The position numbers and the translations under genes were made by a program. Shown here piece after piece: positions 9,432 through 16,606 of a stretch of DNA of 34,896 bases (positions within the stretch are counted from its first letter, which is position 1; each line of letters opens with the position of its first letter). Origin of the DNA: Akkermansia muciniphila. GTDB taxonomy: Bacteria; Verrucomicrobiota; Verrucomicrobiia; Opitutales; Opitutaceae. The notes beneath the pieces were generated by a model. That model did no database searches, had not been told where the DNA came from, and saw only the letters and a list, made by a program, of their open reading frames with translations. The DNA lies in the NCBI GenBank assembly GCA_945874545.1, contig CAMCHD010000004.1:1-34896 (forward strand). Direction: 5' to 3'.

Positions 9432-10802
9432 ATGCACCTCCCCCGCCTCGCCTCCACCACCCTGCTCGCCGCCTTCGCCCTCCTCGCCGCGCCCGCCGCC
9501 CGCGCCGGCAACCCCCTCCTGCCCCACGTCTTCGCCGCCGACCCCTCCGCCCACGTCTGGCCCGGCGACGACCGCCTCTGGCTCTACACCTCGCACGACA
9601 CCCCCGGGACCAACGGCCACTCTACGATGGTCAGCTACCACGTCTTCTCCACCAAGGACTGCGTCAACTGGACCGACCACGGCCGCGTCTTCGACCTCTC
9701 CGACGCCAAGTGGGCCGCCTCCCACATGTGGGCCATCGACGCCACGTATCGGCACGGCAAATACTACCTCGTCTACTGCGCCGTCGCCGCCGCCGACGGC
9801 GTTTTCCGCACCGGCATCGCCGTCAGCGAACGCCCCGAAGGCCCCTTCACCGACCTCGGCCCCGTCAAGGGCGTGGACTGGGGCCAGGACCCCGCCCTCT
9901 ACGTGGACGACAACGACGTCCCCTGGCTCTTCTGGGGCTCCGGCGGCAAGGGCCACGTCGTCCAGCTCGCCGACGACCTCATGTCCGCCGTGCCCGGCAC
10001 CTACCGCGACCTCTCCAAGGAACTCACCCACATTTTCGAGGGCCCGTGGGTGAACAAGATCAAGGACCGCTACTACCTCACCTACCCCGGCCTGGTGAAC
10101 AACCAGTGGCCCGAGAAAATGTTCTGGGCCACCGCCGACAAGGTCGCCGGCCCCTACACCTACGGCGGCATGTTCATGGACTCGCACGAAAAGTTCGCCG
10201 GCACCAACCACGGCTCCGTCGTCAACTACGGCGGCAAGTGGATCTTCTTTTATCACAGCTCCTGGCTCTCCGGCGGCATGAGCGAGGTGCGCAACCTCAT
10301 GGCCGATTACCTCGAATTCGACGCCGACGGCCGCATCAAAACTATCCTCCCCACCAAGGACGGTGTCGCGGTCAACGGCGCCCGGCCCGGCCCCTCCCGC
10401 GTCCGCCTGCTGCTCGAAGCCGAGACCGCCCCGCAGCAGGGCGGCGCGCACGCCCGCGTAGAGTTTGCCAACGCCCGCCCCGGCTACTCCGGCCGCGGCT
10501 ACATGCGCGGCTTCGATGGCTCGCACAACACCGTGCGTTTCCTCGCCCAGGTGGCGAAAGACGGCGAGTGGATCGTCAAGGCCCGCTACGCCGCTCCCGC
10601 CGGCGGCAAGTTCACCCTGCACGTCTGGCCCCTGGAGAAACAGTGCGAGTTCCCCGCCACCGAGTCCTTTCAGGAAATCGAGCTCGGCAAGTTCCCGCTC
10701 AAGGCCGGCGACAATATGCTCATGGTTTCCCGCTTCCCCCAACGCGACGGCAAGGGTCTCGAACTCGACGCCCTCATCCTCGAACCGGCCGCCCAGCCCT
10801 GA
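9432..10802 (+). CDS. Exported GH43 glycosidase with C-terminal CBM6/35-like domain (paralogue 3 of 3)
   Basis: The protein has 456 residues from the ATG at 9432; an in-frame TTG at 9414 would add six residues before the signal peptide and is less likely. The signal peptide is MHLPRLASTTLLAAFALLAA...ARA. GH43 residues are base D37 in FAADPSAHVW, modulator D153 in WGQDPALY and acid E203 in IFEGPWVN. The C-terminal CBM6/CBM35-like module starts near residue 325 (LLEAETAPQQGG, GYSGRGYMRGF). It is closer to paralogue 2 than to paralogue 1 in many positions (TDHGRV, PEGPFTD, GYSGRGY), so two duplication steps are likely. It is the last plus-strand gene before the convergent transporter; a repeat-rich spacer of 467 bp follows. 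The exact sugar released is unknown. Confidence 0.88.
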   Translation: MHLPRLASTTLLAAFALLAAPAARAGNPLLPHVFAADPSAHVWPGDDRLWLYTSHDTPGTNGHSTMVSYHVFSTKDCVNWTDHGRVFDLSDAKWAASHMWAIDATYRHGKYYLVYCAVAAADGVFRTGIAVSERPEGPFTDLGPVKGVDWGQDPALYVDDNDVPWLFWGSGGKGHVVQLADDLMSAVPGTYRDLSKELTHIFEGPWVNKIKDRYYLTYPGLVNNQWPEKMFWATADKVAGPYTYGGMFMDSHEKFAGTNHGSVVNYGGKWIFFYHSSWLSGGMSEVRNLMADYLEFDADGRIKTILPTKDGVAVNGARPGPSRVRLLLEAETAPQQGGAHARVEFANARPGYSGRGYMRGFDGSHNTVRFLAQVAKDGEWIVKARYAAPAGGKFTLHVWPLEKQCEFPATESFQEIELGKFPLKAGDNMLMVSRFPQRDGKGLELDALILEPAAQP

Positions 10803-10822
10803 GGCCCTCCGCGATGCAGCGA

Positions 10823-11005
10823 AGGTGGAACGCGTTGTCCCCAAGGCGTTTTCCGCCGCTTTAGGTAGGGCGAGACCGCCGGGACCGCCGCGAGCAGCAA
10901 TTGGGTGATTGCAACCGGGCCGGCGCGCCCAGCGGTCACGCCCTACCTTCGACCCAAAGTCCGGAAGCGAGGGGGATTTCGTTTTGGGGACAACGCGCTT
11001 CACCT
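10823..11005. repeat. Nested inverted-repeat element (REP/foldback-like)
   Basis: The outer arms are 10823-10844 and 10984-11005, matching in 20 of 22 positions; the core of the left arm is GGAACGCGTTGTCCCCAA. The inner arms are 10863-10883 and 10928-10948, matching in 19 of 21; the left arm contains GGTAGGGCGAGACCGCC. A small central stem GCAAT/ATTGC lies at 10897-10912. The whole 183-bp unit can fold into one long cruciform-like structure. No open frame in it looks coding. It resembles REP/BIME or MITE-type non-autonomous elements; a partner transposase is not in the window. Confidence 0.7.
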
Positions 11006-11122
11006 GCGAGCCGCCGCTTCCGTCGAGGTGCACGAGCGCGTCCCTGCGCCCGTGCTTGTGCCCCGTCGTTAATGCCCGGATACGCGAGCGACGCTTCGCG
11101 CGCACTGCGGCGGCGGCGGTAG

Positions 11123-11254
11123 TTCTACTTTGTAAGAATCAGAACTTGGCCGCAAAAAGGCGCAGAAGTCGCAAAAAAGAAGGCTTGGTTTTGCGCTTTT
11201 TGTGACTTCTTGCGGCCATCTTTAGCGTGATTGGTTTGGGTTAACAAAGTAGAA
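11123..11254. terminator. Likely bidirectional terminator hairpin inside an inverted repeat
   Basis: Outer arms TTCTACTTTGT (11123-11133) and ACAAAGTAGAA (11244-11254) are perfect over 11 bp. Inside, GGCCGCAA (11148-11155), AGAAGTC (11164-11170) and GCAAAA (11171-11176) pair with TTTTGC (11189-11194), GACTTCT (11204-11210) and TTGCGGCC (11210-11217), with A/T-rich internal loops. It lies between convergent genes, where it could stop transcripts from both sides. It may equally be a mobile palindromic element that took on this role. Confidence 0.55.
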
Positions 11255-11269
11255 GCAGGGATCTGGCGC

Positions 11270-12901
11270 CTACACCGCGCCGCGGCGGGCTTCGAGCTGG
11301 CGGCGTATGTCGGCGATTTTTTCCTGGTTCAGGCCGTAGCGGGCTAGGCAGATCATGGCGAAAATGAGGCCGGTGATGGGGATGGCGGCGAGCAGGAAGC
11401 GTATCCAGAAAATGGCCTGCGGGGTCTGGTTGCCGCCGAGGGCCTGGTCGAAGCCGGTGAAGTTGAGCAACTCGCCCGCCGCCCACGCGCCGACCGCCAT
11501 GCCGACCTTCATGATCCAAGAACCGCAGGCGGAGAACGCGCCTTCGCGGCGTTTGCCGGTCTCGACCTCGTCGCAGTCGATGATGTCGGCGCCGATGGAG
11601 CCGTAGAGCATCCAGAAGCCGCCCGCGACAAACGCGATCATGCCCGAGGCGAGCACTTGCAGCCACGGAATCGCCGGGGTGTAGAGCCACCAGGTGGAGA
11701 CGAAGACGGCCACGCCGGAGACCTGCACGCAGCCCATGGCGAAGCGTTTGCCCTTGCGGCGCGCGATGGCGGCGTAGACCGGGATGCCGAAGACACCGAG
11801 CACCATGCCGGCGAGGCCCATCCAAAAATTCCACACGCTGCCCACCGCGACGTCGCCGGCGCAGACGAAGTAGAACGTGGCGTAGTAGCCCAGGGTGCCG
11901 ACCATGCTCGTGCCGATGCCGTAGGAGAGCGCCATGCCGAGGTTGGCGCGGAAGGGGCGGCACTGGAGGGTTTGCCAAAGGGTCTCCTTGATCGAGATCT
12001 GGCCCTGTTTGCGGTCCACCACGAGCGACTGGTAGTAACGCTCCTTGATGGTGAAAAACATCAACACCGCCGTCCCGATCATCACCAGCCCGAGCAGGAT
12101 GCAGAAGACCTGCGCGCCCAGCACGGTGTTGGTGGCCTGGCCCTCGGGGGCGGCGACCCAGCCGAAGATGGGGTTGATGACATCGGCGAAGCGCACGAAG
12201 TCGAAGGTGAGCAGCGAGCCCAGCACGTCGCCGAACCAGCCGAGGGTCTGGCCGCCCAGCGTGAGCACGCGGGAGAGGGCGTTGTCCCAGGTCGCGCCGA
12301 CCCACACGCCGGCGGTGGCGAAGGCACCGGCGGCGAACATCGCCACCTCGGGCACCTTCTGGATGGCGCTCTTGTAGGAGAACACGCTGGTGCGCTCGTG
12401 GTAGTCCGGCGTGAGCTCGGCCCCGAGGCTTTGGAAGGGCATGTTGAAGCAGCTGATGACGGGCACGTAGAGCGCGAGCGTGCTGATCATGAACCAGAAG
12501 TAGTTGGGCACGACCATGCCGGCGATCGTGCTGTCGCCCCAGCCGGGCGAGACGGCGAAGACCAGCGGCAGGCCGATGCCGGAGAGGATGCCTCCGATGA
12601 GGATGTAGGGCCGCCGCCGCCCGTAGCGCGTGCGGGTGTTGTCCGAGCGCCAGCCGAAATAGGAGTCCCAGACCGCCTCGAAGATGAGTTTGAACAACAT
12701 CGCCCGCCCGATCCACTGCGGGGGCACGCCGAGGGTGATGTTGAACACCAGGTAGGCCAGACTCGGATACAACCAGTGGCCCCACATGTCGATGACGGTG
12801 CCGAGACCGTAGCCGACTTTTTGGATGACGGGCACCTTGTCGGAGGTGGGCGCCGAGGGGGAACGAGTTGAAGCCGGTGAACCGGAGGAGGATGAGGACA
12901 T
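11270..12901 (-). CDS. GPH-family (MFS) sugar:cation symporter
   Basis: Glycoside-pentoside-hexuronide carriers import sugars or glycosides with a cation across the inner membrane. I start at the ATG at 12901 (MSSSSSGSPASTRSPS), giving 543 residues. A longer frame reaches 13036 but its extra 45 residues are basic and unlike a transporter N-terminus. Family signs are the opening VGYGLGTVIDMWG and the loop RSDNTRTRYGRRRPYILIGG, the MFS motif-A equivalent after the second or third membrane helix. Many hydrophobic segments follow, consistent with 12 helices. It is somewhat longer than the other carrier in this window (471 residues), mainly in its N-terminal tail and in loops. It is divergent from the GH97 operon, with 200 bp between the starts, so shared control is possible. 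The transported sugar is unknown. Confidence 0.88.
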   Translation of the reverse strand: MSSSSSGSPASTRSPSAPTSDKVPVIQKVGYGLGTVIDMWGHWLYPSLAYLVFNITLGVPPQWIGRAMLFKLIFEAVWDSYFGWRSDNTRTRYGRRRPYILIGGILSGIGLPLVFAVSPGWGDSTIAGMVVPNYFWFMISTLALYVPVISCFNMPFQSLGAELTPDYHERTSVFSYKSAIQKVPEVAMFAAGAFATAGVWVGATWDNALSRVLTLGGQTLGWFGDVLGSLLTFDFVRFADVINPIFGWVAAPEGQATNTVLGAQVFCILLGLVMIGTAVLMFFTIKERYYQSLVVDRKQGQISIKETLWQTLQCRPFRANLGMALSYGIGTSMVGTLGYYATFYFVCAGDVAVGSVWNFWMGLAGMVLGVFGIPVYAAIARRKGKRFAMGCVQVSGVAVFVSTWWLYTPAIPWLQVLASGMIAFVAGGFWMLYGSIGADIIDCDEVETGKRREGAFSACGSWIMKVGMAVGAWAAGELLNFTGFDQALGGNQTPQAIFWIRFLLAAIPITGLIFAMICLARYGLNQEKIADIRRQLEARRGAV

Positions 12902-13101
12902 ATCGCGAAACGGGGTGGGGCGGACGGAACAGCCAAGCAAACGCCGCCCCGGGCGACGAGGGGGCATCGTTTCCGTGAGGTCGTTAGAATAGACGACAGC
13001 GGCGCACCCTTCGCCCCTCGACCCGACCTTGCCCAAACTCTGCGCTTACCGGCGCCCCCCGGTCGGCGAATCCATGTCGGCCTCCGCATCGCGTCTTCTC
13101 C
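12902..13101. promoter_or_regulatory. Divergent promoter region between transporter and GH97 operon
   Basis: This 200-bp spacer must hold promoters for both directions. It is GC-rich with some C-rich runs. I see no convincing -35/-10 pair, no perfect dyad and no Shine-Dalgarno motif before either start. Confidence 0.45.
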
Positions 13102-15093
13102 ATGAAAACCCTGCTTCGTCTGTTCTCCGCCTCGTTCACCCTGGCCTTTGCCGTCGCGCTCCAGGCCTCGCCCGCCCTCCCGGCCGCTTCCGAGCTCACG
13201 CTTGAAAACGAGGCCGGCACCCTGCGCTTCGCCCTCAAGCTCGACCAGGGCGCGCTCAGCTATCAGGTGCACCACCTCGCCGCCGGCGGCGTCACCACGC
13301 CCCTTCTCGGCGACTCGCCGCTCGGGCTGGTGCGCACCGAGGCCGATTTCACGAAGGATCTCGCCTTCGTCTCCGCCGGTGCGCCGGTCGTGGTGAAGGA
13401 CGACTACCGGCTCGTCGCCGACAAGGTCAGCCGAGTGCGCGCCGCCGGCCGTGAGCGCACCTTCACCTTCCGCAACCCCACCGGCCTGCTATTCGAAGTC
13501 ACCGCCCGCGCCTATGCCGACGGTGTCGCCTTCCGCTACGGTCTGCCCGGTCGCGGCAGCCAGACCTTGTTCATCAAAGACGAGGCGACAGGCTTCCGTC
13601 TGCCGGCCGGTTCCCGCGTCTGGGCCCAGCCCTACTCCAAGGTCGATATCTGGGCACCCGGCTACGAGGCCAACTACGTCAACGGCGTGCCCGCCGGCAC
13701 CCCCGCCCCCGCCGCCGAAGGCTGGGCGCTGCCGCTGCTTTTCAACACCGGTCAACTCTGGGCCCTCGTCACCGAGTCCGGCCTGGGCTCCGACTACTTC
13801 GCCATCCACCTCGAACAAAACGCCCCGGGCGGCCTCTACCGCGCCCGCTTGCCCGAGGAACCCGAGACCTACGGGGTCGCCCCGCAGGCCGCCGCCATCC
13901 AGCTGCCCTGGACCTCCCCGTGGCGCCTGGTCGTCGTCGGCGAGCGCGCCGGCGCCATCTCCGAGTCCACCCTCGTCACCACCCTCGCCGCGCCCTCCGT
14001 CCTGAAGGACACCTCCTGGATCAAACCCGGCGTCGCCTCCTGGAGCTGGTGGAGCGACATGAGCAGCCCGTCGGACTACACCAAACTCATCGCCTACGTG
14101 GACATGTCCGCCCGCCTCGGCTGGCCCTACACCCTGATCGACCTCGGCTGGCACCAGATGAAGAACGGCGGCGACGTGAAACAATTGATCGATTACGCCG
14201 CCACCAAGGATGTGGGCGTGCTCATCTGGTATAACTCCGCCGGACAACACAACAAGGTGCCCGACGCCGGCCCCTACGACGTCATGGCCGACCCCCTGCT
14301 GCGCGACGCCGAGTTCGCCCGCATCGCCGCCATGGGCGTGAAGGGCATCAAGGTGGACTTCATGCAGAGCGACAAACAGTTCGTCATCGCGCTCTACCAC
14401 GACATCCTGCGCGACGCGGCCCGGCACAAGTTGCTGGTCAACTTCCACGGTTGCACCATCCCGCGCGGCTGGGAGCGCACCTACCCGCACCTGCTCACCA
14501 TGGAGGCCGTGCGCGGTGGCGAGCAGTATTGGGACAAGACCTTCGCCGAGGACGCCCAGATGTATAACACCATCTTCGCCTTCACTCGCAACGCGGTCGG
14601 CCCGATGGATTACACGCCGACCGTCTTCACCCCGCCCGGCGCGACCAACCCCGGCATCCAGCCCAACACAACCACCAGCGCCCACGAGCTCGCCCTGCTG
14701 GTCGTTTTCCAAAGCGGCATCCAGCACGTGATCGACTCCGCCGCCAGCCTGGCCAAGCAACCCGCCTACGTGCTCGATTACCTCACCGACCTGCCCACCG
14801 CGTGGGACGAAACCCGCTACCTCGACGGTGCCCCCGGCCAGCTCGCCATCGTCGCCCGTCGCTCGGGCAAGACGTGGTATCTCGCCGGCATCAACGGCAC
14901 CAAGGCCACCCTCGCCCTCGACGTGGACCTCTCGTTCCTCGGCAAGGGCTCCTACAAAGCCAGCGTGATCACCGACGGCGCGAGCCAGCGCGAGTTTGCC
15001 CACGCCGAGAAAACTCTCCGCGCCGGTGAAAAACTCCCCGTCGCCCTCGCCGGTCGCGGCGGCTTCGCCGTCCGCCTCGTTCCCGGACGCTGA
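13102..15093 (+). CDS. Exported GH97 alpha-galactosidase/alpha-glucosidase, probably retaining type
   Basis: The protein has 663 residues, normal for GH97, with a signal peptide (MKTLLRLFSASFTLAFAVAL). The N-terminal beta-sandwich (about 30-300) begins LTLENEAGTLRFALKLDQGA. The TIM barrel (about 310-570) contains WSWWSDMSSPSDYTKLI, YTLIDLGWHQM and VLIWYNSAGQHN. D419 in GIKVDFMQSD and E468 in TMEAVRGGE sit almost exactly where the retaining alpha-galactosidase BtGH97b has its nucleophile D415 and acid E470. Inverting SusB-type members lack this aspartate. The retaining galactosidase type is therefore likely. The C-terminal beta domain ends GRGGFAVRLVPGR. It is the first gene of a probable operon with a GPH carrier (90 bp downstream), GH29 and GH43. 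Confidence 0.9.
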   Translation: MKTLLRLFSASFTLAFAVALQASPALPAASELTLENEAGTLRFALKLDQGALSYQVHHLAAGGVTTPLLGDSPLGLVRTEADFTKDLAFVSAGAPVVVKDDYRLVADKVSRVRAAGRERTFTFRNPTGLLFEVTARAYADGVAFRYGLPGRGSQTLFIKDEATGFRLPAGSRVWAQPYSKVDIWAPGYEANYVNGVPAGTPAPAAEGWALPLLFNTGQLWALVTESGLGSDYFAIHLEQNAPGGLYRARLPEEPETYGVAPQAAAIQLPWTSPWRLVVVGERAGAISESTLVTTLAAPSVLKDTSWIKPGVASWSWWSDMSSPSDYTKLIAYVDMSARLGWPYTLIDLGWHQMKNGGDVKQLIDYAATKDVGVLIWYNSAGQHNKVPDAGPYDVMADPLLRDAEFARIAAMGVKGIKVDFMQSDKQFVIALYHDILRDAARHKLLVNFHGCTIPRGWERTYPHLLTMEAVRGGEQYWDKTFAEDAQMYNTIFAFTRNAVGPMDYTPTVFTPPGATNPGIQPNTTTSAHELALLVVFQSGIQHVIDSAASLAKQPAYVLDYLTDLPTAWDETRYLDGAPGQLAIVARRSGKTWYLAGINGTKATLALDVDLSFLGKGSYKASVITDGASQREFAHAEKTLRAGEKLPVALAGRGGFAVRLVPGR

Positions 15094-15183
15094 GTCGCCC
15101 CCGCCACTGCCACCCCTGTCAGTCCCCCAACTCAACTCGCTTTCGGTCGTTTCCCGCCGCCGTCAACTGCAGTTTACCGCCCC

Positions 15184-16599
15184 ATGACCACTCCCTTGGC
15201 CCACCGCCTCTCGCTGCGCGAAAAGCTCTCCTACGGCTGCGCCGACTTCGCCTCCGTCCTCTTCTGGCACACCTTCATGGTGTATCTGACGTTCTTTTAC
15301 ACCGACGTCTACGGCCTCTCCGCCGCCGCCGTCGGCACCATGCTGCTCTTCAGCCGCATCCTCGACGGCGCGAGCGATATCCTTGTCGGCATCTGGGCCG
15401 ACCGCACCCAGACCCGCTGGGGAAAGTTCCGCCCATTCATCCTCTTCGGCTGCGTGCCTTTCGCCGTCTTCGGCGTGCTCACCTTCACCACGCCCAATTT
15501 CGACGATGCCGGTAAACTCATCTGGGCCTACATAACCTACAATGGCCTCATGACGCTCTACACCATCGTCAACATTCCCTACACCGCCATGCTCGGCGTC
15601 GCCACGCCCGATTCCGCCGAGCGCACCAAGCTCTCCTCCATCAAGTTCATCTTCGCCTTCAGCGCCGGCATCGTCGTCTCCGCCACCCTGCTGCCGCTCG
15701 CCAAGGCCCTCGGCGGCGACAACGCCCAACTCGGCTGGCAACTCGCCTTCATCGTTTACGGCCTCGTGGCGGTGATCTTTTTCCTCATCACCTTCTTCGG
15801 CACCCGCGAACGCGTCACCGCTCCCATCCCCGAGGGCACTTCCCTCGGCCGCGACCTGAAGCAGCTCTTCACCAACCAGCCCTGGCTCATCCTCGTCTCG
15901 GTCACGCTGACCTTCATCCTCTTCGTCGCCCTGCGCAGCTCCGTCTCCACCCACTACATCAAATACTTCATCTACGACGGCCAACCCGAACGCGCCCTCA
16001 CCTTCCTCGGTCAGGAGTTCACCTTCGTCGGCCTCACCTCCGCCTTCCAGACCCTCGGCCAGGCCGCCTCCGTAGCCGGCGTGCTTTTCCTCGGTCTCGG
16101 CTCCGTCCGCATGGGCAAAAAGGCCGCCTTCTTCCTCGCCTACGGCATCGCCCTCGCCACCACCGCCGGCTATTTCTTCCTCAGCCCCGGCCAGGTCGGC
16201 GCCATCTTTATCCTCCAGGCCCTCGGCTCCTTCGCCAGCGCCCCGCTCCCCGTCCTGCTCTGGGCCATGTATGCCGACACCGCCGACTACGGCGAGTGGA
16301 AGTATCGCCGCCGCACCACCGGCCTCGTGTTCTCCGCCTCCACCATGAGCCAGAAAATCGGCTGGGCCTTCGGCGCCTTCTTCGCCCTCCAGCTTCTCGA
16401 TTCCGTTGGCTTCGTCGCCAACGCCGAACCCTCCGACCAGGTCAAAAACGGCCTCGTCTGGCTCACCAGCCTCCTCCCCGTGGCCTTCGGTATCATCTCG
16501 GTCGTGCTCATGATCTTCTACCCGCTGAGCGAAGCCCGCATGAAGACCATCGCCACCGACCTCGAAAAACGCCGCGCCGACGCCACCCCTGCCGCTTAA
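15184..16599 (+). CDS. GPH-family (MFS) sugar:cation symporter
   Basis: The protein has 471 residues, a normal length for melibiose-carrier-like transporters. It opens with LREKLSYGCADFASVLFW, as GPH proteins do. The conserved loop is DGASDILVGIWADRTQTRWG followed by KFRPFILFG, with the aspartates and arginines that serve cation and substrate binding in MelB. Twelve hydrophobic segments can be counted roughly. PYTAMLGVATPDSAERTKLS is the typical central motif. The gene lies 90 bp after GH97 and only 7 bp before GH29, so it is probably in their transcript. It would import sugars freed in the periplasm, such as galactose, fucose or xylose, or short glycosides; which one cannot be read from the sequence. 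The leader is pyrimidine-rich without a Shine-Dalgarno motif. Confidence 0.92.
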   Translation: MTTPLAHRLSLREKLSYGCADFASVLFWHTFMVYLTFFYTDVYGLSAAAVGTMLLFSRILDGASDILVGIWADRTQTRWGKFRPFILFGCVPFAVFGVLTFTTPNFDDAGKLIWAYITYNGLMTLYTIVNIPYTAMLGVATPDSAERTKLSSIKFIFAFSAGIVVSATLLPLAKALGGDNAQLGWQLAFIVYGLVAVIFFLITFFGTRERVTAPIPEGTSLGRDLKQLFTNQPWLILVSVTLTFILFVALRSSVSTHYIKYFIYDGQPERALTFLGQEFTFVGLTSAFQTLGQAASVAGVLFLGLGSVRMGKKAAFFLAYGIALATTAGYFFLSPGQVGAIFILQALGSFASAPLPVLLWAMYADTADYGEWKYRRRTTGLVFSASTMSQKIGWAFGAFFALQLLDSVGFVANAEPSDQVKNGLVWLTSLLPVAFGIISVVLMIFYPLSEARMKTIATDLEKRRADATPAA

Positions 16600-16606
16600 C
16601 GTCACC

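Larger units (their letters stand above)
10803..11269. other. Convergent intergenic region with nested palindromes and no gene
   Basis: This 467-bp stretch between the GH43 gene (plus) and the transporter (minus) has no convincing gene. Its left half (10823-11005) is a nested inverted-repeat element. Its right half (11123-11254) is a second inverted repeat around a long AT-rich hairpin that probably ends transcription. Both parts are listed separately. The 11006-11122 part is GC-rich and shows nothing I can name. Confidence 0.7.

Noticed and set aside
7923-11105. A 1060-codon open frame on the minus strand opposite the GH43 genes, and similar long frames at 4126-6438 and 28903-34518 (minus).
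   Set aside because: They lie antisense to well-supported glycosidases, are made almost only of G, A, V, E and D, and result from the strong preference for C-ending codons on the coding strand, which removes stops from the opposite strand.
12902-13101. LacI-type operator half-sites (GCGAAACG, ATCGTTTCCG) in the divergent spacer.
   Set aside because: They do not pair into a symmetric site and are expected by chance at this composition.
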